From Acidisoma silvae (GTDB lineage Bacteria; Pseudomonadota; Alphaproteobacteria; Acetobacterales; Acetobacteraceae): a stretch of DNA of 64,000 nt. Location of the stretch: positions 434,001 to 498,000 of the forward strand of contig NZ_JAESVB010000002.1 of the NCBI RefSeq assembly GCF_020618775.1, read 5' to 3'. This document shows positions 8,752 through 17,423 of the stretch, in pieces (the stretch's first letter is position 1; each line of letters begins with the position of its first letter). The notes under the pieces were generated by a model that was given only the letters and a program-made list of their open reading frames with translations, had not been told where the DNA came from and searched no databases. The position numbers and the translations under genes are program-made.

Positions 8752-9747
8752 ATGCAGCTCGGTATGATCGGCTTGGGACGGATGGGCGGCAATATTGCCC
8801 GCCGACTTATGCAGCACGGCCATGAGGTCTCGGTTTTCGACGTGAACCCCGCAAGCGTCGACACGCTGGCAAAGGAAAACGCGACCCCGACCCATTCGCT
8901 CGAGGAACTCGTGAAGTCCCTCGCGAAGCCCCGCGCTGTCTGGGTCATGCTGCCGGCCGGTGAAATCACCGAGAAGGCCATCGAGACTCTGACCGGCATT
9001 CTGGAGCCGGGCGACATCATCATCGACGGCGGCAATACCTTCTACAAGGAAGACATCCGCCGCGCCAAAGCGCTGGAGCCGAAGGGCCTGCACTATGTCG
9101 ATGTCGGCACCTCGGGCGGCGTCTGGGGCGTCGAGCGCGGCTATTGCATGATGATCGGCGGCGAGAAGGCGATTGTTGATCACCTCGACCCGATCTTCAA
9201 AACCCTCGCCCCCGGCCTCGGCGAAATCGAGCGCACGCCGAACTTCAGCGGCGATGCCCGCGCCGAGCAGGGCTACATTCATGCCGGCCCCGCCGGTTCC
9301 GGCCATTTCGTGAAGATGGTCCATAACGGCATCGAATACGGCCTGATGCAGGCCTATGCCGAAGGCTTCGACATCATGCGCGGCAAAAGCTCGGACAAGC
9401 TGCCGGAAGACGAGCGTTACACCCTCAACCTCACCGACATTTCCGAAGTCTGGCGCCGTGGCAGCGTCGTTTCCTCCTGGCTGCTCGACCTCACCGCCAT
9501 GTCGCTGAACGAGAGCCCGGACCTCGAAGAATTCACCGGCAAGGTCGATGACAGTGGCGAAGGCCGCTGGACCATCAATGCCGCGATCGAGGAAGCGGTT
9601 TCCGCCGAAGTCCTCACCGCTGCTCTCTTCGCCCGCTTCCGCAGCCGCATCGACAACAGCTTTGGCGAGAAGCTGCTCTCGGCGATGCGCAACAAGTTCG
9701 GCGGCCACGTCGAAGGCAAGAGCCACGCGCCGAGCATCCAGGGATGA
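8752..9747 (+). CDS. gnd: 6-phosphogluconate dehydrogenase, decarboxylating (short type)
   Basis: Oxidises 6-phosphogluconate to ribulose 5-phosphate and CO2. At 331 residues it is the short GntZ/YqeC-like form, which generally prefers NAD, not the about 470-residue NADP form. The nucleotide-binding GLGRMG is at residues 7-12. The substrate-site segments [14 protein letters not shown] and [10 protein letters not shown] are present, as is the catalytic Lys region [14 protein letters not shown]. The ATG at 8752 follows a strong AAGGAGG; an upstream in-frame start at 8623 is non-homologous. The stop overlaps the zwf start by 4 nt (ATGA), so translation is coupled. Confidence 0.92.
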   Translation: MQLGMIGLGRMGGNIARRLMQHGHEVSVFDVNPASVDTLAKENATPTHSLEELVKSLAKPRAVWVMLPAGEITEKAIETLTGILEPGDIIIDGGNTFYKEDIRRAKALEPKGLHYVDVGTSGGVWGVERGYCMMIGGEKAIVDHLDPIFKTLAPGLGEIERTPNFSGDARAEQGYIHAGPAGSGHFVKMVHNGIEYGLMQAYAEGFDIMRGKSSDKLPEDERYTLNLTDISEVWRRGSVVSSWLLDLTAMSLNESPDLEEFTGKVDDSGEGRWTINAAIEEAVSAEVLTAALFARFRSRIDNSFGEKLLSAMRNKFGGHVEGKSHAPSIQG

Positions 9748-11276
9748 GCGGCGACAGCGCAACCCACCGCGCCCCTCCGGTCGCCCCGCCATGCGCGATG
9801 GTGATTTTCGGCGCGGCGGGCGATCTGACGAAACGCCTCGTCATGCCTGCGCTGTACAATCTCTGCTGCTCCGGTCTGCTGCCTGAGAACTTCGCCCTCG
9901 TCGGCGTCGATCTCGTGCAGCAGGACAAGGACGCCTGGGCGCAGAACCTGCATGACTTCCTGGTCTCCACCCGCAAGAAGGGTGGAGAAGGGGCCGATCA
10001 GGATCACGCCGTGGACGAAACGGCATGGGGGCGGCTTGCCGCCACCATGTCCTACCTTTCCGGTGATTTCTCGAGCGAAGACACGTTCGAGCGATTGAGC
10101 GACCATCTGGAAAAGCTCGATCACGAAAAAGGTCTCGGCAAGAACGTCCTGTTCTATCTGGCCGTCGCCGAGCGCTTCTTCGGCTCAACCGTGGAAGGCC
10201 TCGGCCGTGCCGGCCTGACCGTCCAGGAAGGCGAAAGCTGGCGGCGCGTCGTGATCGAAAAGCCCTTCGGTCATGATCTTGCCTCGGCCATCGCGCTCGA
10301 CAAGCAGGTGCTGTCGGTCCTGTCGGAAGATCAGGTCTATCGTATCGACCACTTTCTGGGCAAAGAGACCGTCCAGAACATCATGGCGCTGCGCTTTGCC
10401 AATGGCCTGTTCGAGCCGGTCTGGAATCGCGACCGCATCGACCATGTGCAGATCACCGTCGCTGAGACGGTGGGCGTGGAACAGCGCGGCTCCTTCTACG
10501 AACATACCGGCGCGCTGCGCGACATGGTCCCCAACCACGTCTTTCAGCTCCTGGCGATGACGGCGATGGAACCGCCCTCGGCTTTCGACGCGGAAGCGAT
10601 CCGCGCAAAAAAGGCGGAGGTCTTCACCTCCATGCATGCGCTCGCGCCCGATAATGCCGTGCGCGGACAATATGCGGCCGGCGAGCTTGGCGGCGATCCG
10701 GTTCCCGCCTATCGGGACGAGGCGCATGTCTCCCCCACCAGCGTCACTGAAACCTTCGTCGCCATGAAGGTGATGATCGACAACTGGCGCTGGGCCGGCG
10801 TGCCTTTCTATCTGCGCACCGGCAAGCGCATGTCCAAGCGCAAGACGGAAATCGCGATCCGCTTCAAGCAAGCGCCCTTCGCGATGTTCCGCAATACGCG
10901 CGTCGATGTGCTGGGCGACAACTGGCTGATCATCTCGATCCAGCCGGAAGAAGGCATCAGGCTTCAGTTCAATGCCAAGAAGCCCGGTCCGATGCTGACC
11001 TTCGAGCGGGTCTCGATGAACTTCAACTACGATGACTGGTTCAAGCAGGCGCCCTCGACCGGTTACGAAACGCTGATCTTCGACTGCTTCATCGGTGACG
11101 CCACGCTGTTCCAGCGTGCTGATCAGTTGGAAGCGGCCTGGCGTGTCGTGCAACCTGTTGTGGACAACTGGGCTCTCCACGACGCATCCTTTCCGAATTA
11201 CGCAGCGGGCTCAGCAGGGCCCGAAGAAGCGAATCATCTTCTGGAAAGGGAGGGGAGATTTTGGCTGCCGATCTGA
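9744..11276 (+). CDS. zwf: Glucose-6-phosphate 1-dehydrogenase
   Basis: First enzyme of the oxidative pentose phosphate pathway, converting glucose 6-phosphate to 6-phosphogluconolactone with NAD(P). At 510 residues it is full length. The coenzyme motif GAAGDLTKR is at residues 23-31, and the active-site RIDHFLGKE at about 200-208 contains the catalytic His and Lys. The conserved [16 protein letters not shown]-type segment (here [16 protein letters not shown]) follows. The ATG overlaps the gnd stop by 4 nt, and the 3' end overlaps the kinase gene by 16 nt, giving a gnd-zwf-kinase operon. No pgl (6-phosphogluconolactonase) gene lies in the unit. Confidence 0.95.
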   Translation: MSGDSATHRAPPVAPPCAMVIFGAAGDLTKRLVMPALYNLCCSGLLPENFALVGVDLVQQDKDAWAQNLHDFLVSTRKKGGEGADQDHAVDETAWGRLAATMSYLSGDFSSEDTFERLSDHLEKLDHEKGLGKNVLFYLAVAERFFGSTVEGLGRAGLTVQEGESWRRVVIEKPFGHDLASAIALDKQVLSVLSEDQVYRIDHFLGKETVQNIMALRFANGLFEPVWNRDRIDHVQITVAETVGVEQRGSFYEHTGALRDMVPNHVFQLLAMTAMEPPSAFDAEAIRAKKAEVFTSMHALAPDNAVRGQYAAGELGGDPVPAYRDEAHVSPTSVTETFVAMKVMIDNWRWAGVPFYLRTGKRMSKRKTEIAIRFKQAPFAMFRNTRVDVLGDNWLIISIQPEEGIRLQFNAKKPGPMLTFERVSMNFNYDDWFKQAPSTGYETLIFDCFIGDATLFQRADQLEAAWRVVQPVVDNWALHDASFPNYAAGSAGPEEANHLLEREGRFWLPI

Positions 11277-12064
11277 CGCCAAACGAAACCGGACAAAATA
11301 CCGGATCAGCGTCCCAGCCGGAAACGGCGCAGGCACTGAATATCCTCGCGATCGATATCGGCGGAACCGGGCTCAAGGCCTCCGTCATCGATCACACCGG
11401 GGCCATGATCGCGGACAAGGTGCGGGTGGCGACCCCGCATCCCTGCCCGCCCGGCGTATTGGTGGAAGCGATTGCCAATCTGGTGAAGCCGCTGCCGCAT
11501 TTTGACCGCATCGCCATCGGGTTTCCCGGTGCGGTGCGGGCCAATGTCATCCTCACCGCGCCGCATCTGGGCGAGGATGTCTGGCACGGCGTCAACCTGG
11601 CGGCCCTCGTCTCCCATCGCTTCGAGGGCATTCCGACCAAAATCGTGAACGATGCCGAAATGCAGGGTCTGGCGGTGATCAAGGGCGAAGGCCTGGAAGT
11701 CATCCTCACGCTCGGCACCGGCTGCGGCACCGGCATCTTCTACAACGGCGAGCTGGCGCCGCATCTTGAGCTGTCCACGCATCCGATCCACAAGAAATAC
11801 ACGTACGATCTCTATGTGGGTAACGCGGCTTTAGAGAAGATCGGCAAGAAGCGCTGGAACAAGCGTGTGGAACGGGTGATCGCGACCATCCGCGCGCTCA
11901 CGCATTTCGACCGTCTTTATATCGGCGGCGGCAATTCCAAACATGTGACGCTGAGCCTGTCGACCTCCGTCCGGCTGGTCTCGAACGAGGCCGGCATCGA
12001 CGGCGGCGCGCGCCTTTGGTCGGACGCCAAGGGCCGCCATCCGGAATACGATATCCAGGCTTAG
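11261..12064 (+). CDS. ppgK: ROK-family polyphosphate glucokinase-like protein
   Basis: Probable glucokinase feeding glucose 6-phosphate to Zwf. It is a ROK-fold protein of 267 residues with the phosphate-binding DIGGTG at residues 32-37, IGFPGAV, and LGTGCGTGIFYNGEL followed by HPIHKKYTYDLYVG. The LGTG region and the short length resemble polyphosphate-dependent glucokinases (PpgK), not hexokinase or repressor-type ROK proteins, and no HTH precedes it. The start is a TTG with a very strong GGGAGGGGAG just upstream; no ATG precedes the DIGGTG motif. It overlaps zwf by 16 nt. Phosphoryl donor (polyphosphate or ATP) is inferred. Confidence 0.78.
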   Translation: MAADLTPNETGQNTGSASQPETAQALNILAIDIGGTGLKASVIDHTGAMIADKVRVATPHPCPPGVLVEAIANLVKPLPHFDRIAIGFPGAVRANVILTAPHLGEDVWHGVNLAALVSHRFEGIPTKIVNDAEMQGLAVIKGEGLEVILTLGTGCGTGIFYNGELAPHLELSTHPIHKKYTYDLYVGNAALEKIGKKRWNKRVERVIATIRALTHFDRLYIGGGNSKHVTLSLSTSVRLVSNEAGIDGGARLWSDAKGRHPEYDIQA

Positions 12065-12211
12065 ATCGTTTCAGGCTTTCACTGAACCATCGTCATTCCC
12101 GCGTAAGCGGGAATCTTTTCCCTTTGGCACTGCGACGAAGCGTAAAAGATGCCCGCTTTCGCGGGCATGACGGTCTGAGAGGGGCGCCAGCCCAAACCTA
12201 AAACGCTCTAG
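12062..12211. repeat. MITE/REP-like element with terminal inverted repeats
   Basis: About 150-bp intergenic element between the convergent kinase and ugd genes. Its ends are imperfect inverted repeats: 12062-12078 reads TAGATCGTTTCAGGCTT and the complement of 12194-12210 reads TAGAGCGTTTTAGGTTT (14 of 17 identical). Inside are two oppositely oriented hairpins, 12091-12115 (ATTCCCGC-GTAA-GCGGGAAT preceded by CGTC) and 12148-12173 (GCCCGC-TTTC-GCGGGC followed by ATGACGG). It encodes nothing. The left end overlaps the kinase stop codon. A related element lies at 34108-34283. Confidence 0.6.
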
Positions 12212-12221
12212 AAAAGCGCGT

Positions 12222-13544
12222 TCACGCCCGGTCGGGCACCGCGCGGCCGATGGAGCTGTATTTGAACCCATCCGCCCGCATGGCCGTGGGATCGAAGATA
12301 TTCCGCAGATCGACGATGACGCGGCCCTTCATGACCGCCTTCAGCCGCGCCGGGCTGACAGCGCGGAAAACATTCCATTCGGTCAGCACGACCAGAACAT
12401 CCGCACCCGTCACCGCCGCGATGGCGTCGGTTTCATAGACCACGGCACCTGGCAGATGCGGCTTCGCGGCCTCCATCCCCTCAGGGTCGAAGGCGTGAAT
12501 ATCGGCCCCCTCCTCCACCAGCCGGCTGACGACGGGAATGGACGGCGCATCGCGCATGTCGTCCGTCTCGGGCTTGAAGGTCAGGCCCCAGACCGCGATC
12601 TTCTTGCCCCGCACGGACCCGCCGCAGGCCGTGGTGACGCGCTTCGCCATGGTCGATTTGCGCGCGTCATTGACCTGCACCACCGTTTCCACCAGCCGCT
12701 GCGGCGCGCCGGCGTCCTGGCCGATACGCGCCATCGCCAGCGTATCCTTGGGGAAGCAGGAGCCGCCGAAACCGGGACCGGCATGCAGAAACTTGCGGCC
12801 GATACGCCCGTCCAGCCCCATGCCGCGCGCGACGTCATGCACATCCGCGCCCACGCGCTCGCAAAGATCAGCCACTTCGTTGATAAAGGTGACCTTCATC
12901 GCGAGGAAGGAATTGGCGGCGTATTTGATCAGCTCGGCGGTCTCGATCGCGGTCACCACAATCGGCGTCTCGATCAGGAAGAGCGGCCGGTACAGCGTGC
13001 GCAGCACAGCCTCGGCGCGCTCGCTCTCGACCCCGATGACAACGCGATCCGGCCGCATGAAATCGCCGATGGCGCTGCCTTCCCGCAGGAATTCGGGGTT
13101 GGAGGCGACATCGAAATCCAGATCCGGCCGCGCCGCACGCATGATTTCGGCGACCTTACGGCCGGTCCCAACCGGCACGGTGGATTTGGTCACGATCACC
13201 GCATAGCCCGTCAGCTTGCGCGCGACCTGCTCCACCGCCTGATAGACATAGGTCAGGTCGGCATGGCCATCGCCACGACGGGTTGGCGTGCCGACGGCGA
13301 TGAACACAACCTCGGCGCCGACCAGCGCTTCGTCCATATTACCCGTGAAAGACAGCCGCCCGGCGGCGACATTCTCGGCCACCAGCGTATCAAGGCCGGG
13401 CTCGAAGATCGGAATCTTTCCCTGCTGCAAGGCCGAGAGCTTGCGCTCATCGACCTCGACGACCGCGACCTCCATGCCGAACTGGGCAAAACAGGCGCCG
13501 GACACCAGCCCGACATAGCCCCCGCCGATCATCGTGACGCGCAT
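12222..13544 (-). CDS. ugd: UDP-glucose 6-dehydrogenase
   Basis: Makes UDP-glucuronate from UDP-glucose with two NAD, a precursor of exopolysaccharide and lipid sugars. At 440 residues it is typical length. The N-terminal Rossmann motif GGGYVGLVSG is at residues 7-16, SNPEFLREGSA at about 148-158, and the catalytic Cys263 lies in GFGGSCFPKD. The C-terminal UDP-binding domain carries WGLTFKPETDDMRDAPS. It is monocistronic and convergent with the gnd-zwf-kinase operon, separated from it by the MITE-like element that may also provide terminating hairpins. A galE gene lies at 56.4 kb. Confidence 0.94.
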   Translation of the reverse strand: MRVTMIGGGYVGLVSGACFAQFGMEVAVVEVDERKLSALQQGKIPIFEPGLDTLVAENVAAGRLSFTGNMDEALVGAEVVFIAVGTPTRRGDGHADLTYVYQAVEQVARKLTGYAVIVTKSTVPVGTGRKVAEIMRAARPDLDFDVASNPEFLREGSAIGDFMRPDRVVIGVESERAEAVLRTLYRPLFLIETPIVVTAIETAELIKYAANSFLAMKVTFINEVADLCERVGADVHDVARGMGLDGRIGRKFLHAGPGFGGSCFPKDTLAMARIGQDAGAPQRLVETVVQVNDARKSTMAKRVTTACGGSVRGKKIAVWGLTFKPETDDMRDAPSIPVVSRLVEEGADIHAFDPEGMEAAKPHLPGAVVYETDAIAAVTGADVLVVLTEWNVFRAVSPARLKAVMKGRVIVDLRNIFDPTAMRADGFKYSSIGRAVPDRA

Positions 13545-13678
13545 CTCTGTTCCTTCACGCTCGGAGCAATCTCAAAAGTTCGGCGCCGCAGGCAGGAGAT
13601 CATCCTGCCCGTCGGCCGCCCAATCTGTTTGATAGCGCTTTGTGACCGATCTATGGGCCGATCGTAGCGATTCCGAGA

Positions 13679-15214
13679 CTAAGAGACGAGTCGCAAGCCG
13701 CGCCGGCGCGTCTCCGGCGTTTCCTGCGGCCATTCCAGTGGCAGGGTCGGCTCCAAATCGACGACGGAGGCCGACTGCGCCAATTCGCTTTCGTCCGGCT
13801 CGGGCAGGCTGCGGCCAAGATGGGCGGCGGCCAGATGGCGGAAGACGTAATCCAGCGTCGAGGTTGCGGCGCCAACGCTGGGATCGCCCTCGACCAGGCC
13901 GCCCGCACCGAAACGGGTGCCGACGAAGGTTTCGACGAATTGCTCCAGCGGCACGCCGTGCTGCAGGCCAAGGCTGACGGAAGCGGCGAAGGCATCCATC
14001 AACGCGCGGAAGGCCGGCGTTTCCTTTTGCAGGGAAATGCCGATCTCACCCAGCTTGCCGTCCTCGTATTCGGCCGTGCGCAGATAGACGCGATGGCCGC
14101 CGACGGCGGCTTTCTGCATCGTGCCGCTGCGGCGCATCGGCAGCTCGACCGGCTGCGCCGGATGCGGCGACAAAGGCTGACCTTGCTGCATCATGCCGCG
14201 ACGGTTGCGGCGCGGCTGGACCAGCGGCAGCACAGGCATGATGGGCGCCAGAGCGGCGTGCATGGCCGCATGCGCTTCGGCGGCAGCCGCAGGCAGCGGC
14301 TGCTCGCCCTGCAGCATCGCGGCCAGAGCCTGATCGGTTGAAAGATTGCGCACGGCCAAAAACTGCCGGGCCGCGCGCGTCAGGCGGCCGTCACCCGAGA
14401 CACGGGCGAAGGCAGGGGCGAGACCGGTTGTCTCGACACCCAAAATGGCTTCCGCGACATCGGCCGGCGTCTGCGCCGCAACCACTTCATGCGCGCAGCT
14501 ATGCAGGGCGGCGGCGTCATGAAAGGCGCGGGCAGCGGCCTCGGCCAGACCGGGCACGGCGCAATGCAGCGGCGGTGCCGACCAGATATCCGGCAGAACC
14601 TGCAATCCGGTGAGGCCCGACAGACGGGCGGACGCCGCTTCCGCGTGGCCGCGCAAAATTGCGGCGACGCAGGCGGCAATGTCGCGGCCGGCGATGCTGT
14701 CATAATTGATGCCCAGACCGGCCAGCAGCCCGTCCAGATCGGCGAAACCCACAGCGATCCGCTTGGCGTCGGGGCGCAGCAGCGTCAGCGTGACAGTCGC
14801 GACCTCGGCCGCTTCCTGAAAGCCCGCCAGGTCGAAGCCGGTGCTGGGGTCGAGGAAGGCCGGCAGATTAAGGACAAAACGCGGTGCCGCGCCCAGGCTG
14901 GTCGCCGGGTCGGTCCACAAGCTGCCGCCGGGCGCCGCGCGCCGGCGCAGCAGAAGATCGTGCAATGTGTCGGCCAGACTGGTGGCGGCGAAAACCTCCG
15001 CCGCCTCAGCGCGGCTTGCGGCCAGCCCGATCCAGCCATCGGCCAGATCAGCCAGGCTGACGCGCCGGGCGTCCGGCAAAAGCCCGGCAAGTGCCACCGC
15101 CGCACCGTCATCCCAGGTGGTCGGCAGCAGGACCGGAATCGGGGCGGAATCGGGATCGGCCGCCGCCTCCACCCAACGCAACCGCACGCCCCGCCACGCC
15201 TTGCTTGCTTTCAT
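13679..15214 (-). CDS. Degenerate NrdJ-like protein with TSCPD domain
   Basis: 511-residue relative of adenosylcobalamin-dependent (class II) ribonucleotide reductase that appears to have lost catalysis. The C-terminal segment (about residues 365-475: HRVYLRTAEYEDGKLGEI, FRALMDAFAASVSLGLQHG, TLDYVFRHLAAAHLGR) matches the NrdJ TSCPD domain closely. Upstream, LNLPAFLDPSTGFDLAGF and FADLDGLLAGLGINYDS-GRDIAACVAAI align with the NrdJ barrel segments around its LNLLKFLD and YANLGTLLM regions. The NPCSEY-type active-site motif, most barrel strands and the C-terminal CxxC redox tail are absent; only three Cys are seen. Role unknown: a regulator or structural paralogue is possible. The ATG start follows GAGGT by 11 nt. 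Confidence 0.75.
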   Translation of the reverse strand: MKASKAWRGVRLRWVEAAADPDSAPIPVLLPTTWDDGAAVALAGLLPDARRVSLADLADGWIGLAASRAEAAEVFAATSLADTLHDLLLRRRAAPGGSLWTDPATSLGAAPRFVLNLPAFLDPSTGFDLAGFQEAAEVATVTLTLLRPDAKRIAVGFADLDGLLAGLGINYDSIAGRDIAACVAAILRGHAEAASARLSGLTGLQVLPDIWSAPPLHCAVPGLAEAAARAFHDAAALHSCAHEVVAAQTPADVAEAILGVETTGLAPAFARVSGDGRLTRAARQFLAVRNLSTDQALAAMLQGEQPLPAAAAEAHAAMHAALAPIMPVLPLVQPRRNRRGMMQQGQPLSPHPAQPVELPMRRSGTMQKAAVGGHRVYLRTAEYEDGKLGEIGISLQKETPAFRALMDAFAASVSLGLQHGVPLEQFVETFVGTRFGAGGLVEGDPSVGAATSTLDYVFRHLAAAHLGRSLPEPDESELAQSASVVDLEPTLPLEWPQETPETRRRGLRLVS

Positions 15215-15396
15215 GCTGACAAGTTACCTCATCGAGTCGGGAAGCGGAAGAACATGTGGGGCGTCGATTCGACGTTACCCACAACTTCTAGCGATCCGAC
15301 CCCTCCATTCCCGGCAAATCGCCCATGCCGAACACGAAGCAGCAAGATCGGCGCTGCCCGATGGACCAGCGTCCGGCCTTCGCCTATAGAAGCAGC

Positions 15397-15768
15397 ATGA
15401 ACCTCGCGAAGATCGGCTACATCGGCACCTCCCTCTTCACGCGCTTTCGCGGCCGTGGCGTAGGCAAGGATGTGTTTGGCAATCGCTACTTCGAAGAGAA
15501 GTCGGCGGTACCCGGGCGGCATGTGCGCCGCTGGGTGGTTTACGCCGGCCCGCTGGAAGCTTCCACCGTACCGCCGGAATGGCATGCCTGGCTGCATTAC
15601 ACGGTTGATGCGCCGCTTTCGGAAAGCGCGCGCTTGCCCTGGATGAAGCCGCACCTGCCGAACCGCACCGGCACGGCCTACAGCTATCGCCCGCCGGGAC
15701 ATGATTATCGCGGCGGTCGCCGTCATCGGGCAACCGGCGACTACGACGCCTGGACACCGGGAGAATAA
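15397..15768 (+). CDS. NDUFA12-type complex I accessory subunit
   Basis: Alphaproteobacterial homologue of NDUFA12 (B17.2), an accessory subunit of NADH:ubiquinone oxidoreductase also found in mitochondria; 123 residues from the ATG at 15397. Family features are the start MNLAKIGYIGTSLFTRFRG, then VGKDVFGNRYFEEK, RRWVVYAG, VPPEWHAWLHY and LPNRTGTAYSYRPPGH. The earlier in-frame ATGs at 15325 and 15361 give a non-homologous N-terminus. The stop is 2 nt before the mlaD-like gene, an arrangement commonly kept in Rhodospirillales and Acetobacteraceae. Confidence 0.9.
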   Translation: MNLAKIGYIGTSLFTRFRGRGVGKDVFGNRYFEEKSAVPGRHVRRWVVYAGPLEASTVPPEWHAWLHYTVDAPLSESARLPWMKPHLPNRTGTAYSYRPPGHDYRGGRRHRATGDYDAWTPGE

Positions 15769-15770
15769 GC

Positions 15771-16292
15771 GTGGCGCGGCGTAACGCCGCCGAGATACTG
15801 GCGGGCCTTGCCGTTCTGGTCGTCGCTGCGGGCTTTTTGGCCTATGCGCTTGCGACATCGGGCTCCGCCGGCGTTCCCGGCTATACATTTTCGGCTGAAT
15901 TCGATCGTATCGATGGATTGAGCGTCGGTTCCGACGTGCGCATGGCGGGCGTCAAGGTCGGCTCCGTCACCAATACGACAATCGATCCCAAGACCTATCT
16001 CGCGGTCGTCGATTTCACGGTGCAGAAGAATATCGACCTGCCGTCGGACAGCAGCGCTGCCATCAGCAGCCAGAGCCTGCTGGGCGGCGATTATCTCGCC
16101 CTGGTTCCCGGTGGCGCAGAAACCATGCTCAAGCCCGGCGGCCGCGTGACCATCACGCAGGGCTCGGTCAGTCTTGAAGACCTGCTCGGCAAGTTCATCT
16201 TCAGCGTCACCGATCTTGTCTCGGGCCTAAAGAAGAATAGCGGACAGGCTGGCGACGCTGCGGGCAGCAGCACACCGGGCGGCGCGCAATGA
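15771..16292 (+). CDS. mlaD: MlaD-type phospholipid transport protein
   Basis: Inner-membrane-anchored periplasmic MCE-domain protein of the Mla pathway, which moves phospholipids between the inner and outer membranes; 173 residues. It has one N-terminal transmembrane helix (about residues 8-28) followed by an MCE domain. The MCE domain includes FSAEFDRIDGLSVGSDVRMAGVKVG (a run of hallmark Gly/Val residues), SSQSLLGGDYLAL and a C-terminal VTDLVSGLKK helix. The GTG start at 15771 has GGGAG upstream. The stop overlaps the next ORF (ATGA). The MlaE, MlaF and MlaC genes are not in the window. Confidence 0.88.
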   Translation: MARRNAAEILAGLAVLVVAAGFLAYALATSGSAGVPGYTFSAEFDRIDGLSVGSDVRMAGVKVGSVTNTTIDPKTYLAVVDFTVQKNIDLPSDSSAAISSQSLLGGDYLALVPGGAETMLKPGGRVTITQGSVSLEDLLGKFIFSVTDLVSGLKKNSGQAGDAAGSSTPGGAQ

Positions 16293-16549
16293 CCACGGGC
16301 GCCGGTCCGGTTGCCGCCGATCCGGCCATCGTTGACCCGGACGGCAATCACTGGCCGCGAACGGATGGCAGCGCGGTCGATTGCCGCGAAAAGCTGCGTC
16401 AGCTCCGCGAAAATCAGGCCGACCTGACACAGTGCCTGCAGGATTATTTCGAAGACGCGATTTTGATGGATGTCGACGCGGAAGCGCTGCGCCGCCTTCT
16501 GCACGGCATGGTCGACCGGTTGCGTGATCCTCGGCACGGCCGCGCATGA
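16289..16549 (+). CDS. Small conserved-context protein of unknown function
   Basis: 86-residue cytoplasmic protein with no recognised domain. The N-terminal 30 residues are Pro/Asp-rich. The rest is predicted helical and acidic (CREKLRQLRENQADLTQCL, DYFEDAILMDVDAEALRRLL), with Cys at about residues 32 and 49. The start and stop both overlap the neighbouring genes by 4 nt (ATGA), so it is almost certainly translated as part of the mlaD / DUF2155 operon. This coupling is the main evidence that it is a real gene. Confidence 0.65.
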   Translation: MTTGAGPVAADPAIVDPDGNHWPRTDGSAVDCREKLRQLRENQADLTQCLQDYFEDAILMDVDAEALRRLLHGMVDRLRDPRHGRA

Positions 16550-17127
16550 CGACGACAGTCCGGCATTGCCTTGTCGCCCTGTCGGCTTGTGCCGTTTTGA
16601 CAGCCCTGCCGACCGGCAGCAGCTGGGCGCAGTCGCAGGATCCGTCCACGGCCGCCATTCAAGGGCAGTCGCTCGCAGCACCCCCCAATACCGATGAAAG
16701 CAAGGTGCTGGGCAGCGGCGCCGCAGCGAACACGACGGCGAGCGGCGAGATTGCACCGCCGGTCACACCACCCGCCCCCGAGGCCGCGCCACCGGCAAGT
16801 ACCGCCACGATCCCGGCTTCCACCAGCTGGGTCGCGAAAAGCCAGGCCGATCTCATCGTCCTCGACAAGATTTACGGCAGCGCCCGGGAGGTCACAACTA
16901 ATGTTGGCACCCCTTTCACGGAACGTTTCCTGACGATAACGGTTCTTGCCTGTTACGTGCGCCCGCCGGACCTGGCGCCGGACGCCGCTGTTTTCCTGCA
17001 AGTGACTGATACAAAAGCCCCTGCCGGAACCCCACCGAAGTTCCGCGGCTGGGTTTTCGCGGCGGAACCGGCGCTATCCGGGATGACGGATCCGGCGACG
17101 GATGTGTCCGTCAAGGGATGCCATTAA
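16546..17127 (+). CDS. DUF2155 periplasmic protein
   Basis: Exported protein of 193 residues with a signal peptide (to SSWAQ), a Pro/Ala/Ser-rich linker and a C-terminal DUF2155 domain. Domain landmarks: ADLIVLDKIYGSAREVTTNVG, FLTITVLACYVRPPDLAPDAAVFLQV, FRGWVFAAEPALSG and the closing Cys in VKGCH. The two conserved cysteines probably form a disulphide. Function is unknown, but the family is restricted mostly to Alphaproteobacteria and often sits beside NDUFA12 and mlaD genes, as here. It may have an envelope role linked to lipid transport. Confidence 0.82.
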   Translation: MTTTVRHCLVALSACAVLTALPTGSSWAQSQDPSTAAIQGQSLAAPPNTDESKVLGSGAAANTTASGEIAPPVTPPAPEAAPPASTATIPASTSWVAKSQADLIVLDKIYGSAREVTTNVGTPFTERFLTITVLACYVRPPDLAPDAAVFLQVTDTKAPAGTPPKFRGWVFAAEPALSGMTDPATDVSVKGCH

Positions 17128-17249
17128 GTAGCCAAGTCACGGTCTTCACGTGTTAGTGTTTCTACAGTAACGCTTGGTGATATTTTGGCTGCTTCCGCAC
17201 CCGGCAAATGAATGCTTAAAGAGCTAAGAATTCCTTTGGATTCACCGAG

Positions 17250-17279
17250 TTGGACCGTTCGTTCCGCCTTCTGTGTTAT
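17250..17279 (+). promoter_or_regulatory. Candidate sigma-70 promoter for the OmpA-type gene
   Basis: TTGGAC (17250-17255) and TGTTAT (17274-17279) with an 18-bp spacer, in an unusually AT-rich stretch 145 bp before the OmpA start. This implies an untranslated leader of about 135 nt, as seen for many porin mRNAs. Based on hexamer similarity only. Confidence 0.4.
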
Positions 17280-17423
17280 TTTTATCACGGTGTGTCGGAA
17301 ACGCAGCGGAAAGACTGGGAAAGCTAGAAGAAGATGATAGATTTATCTTACCGAACAGCAGGCAACGCCTCCGAGCGACCGGCCCGGCTGAATGGTATGC
17401 GTCGGTCAAAGAGGAGAAATACA

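Noticed and set aside
12456-13667. 403-residue plus-strand open frame over ugd
   Set aside because: UDP-glucose dehydrogenase on the opposite strand carries the catalytic motif and full length.
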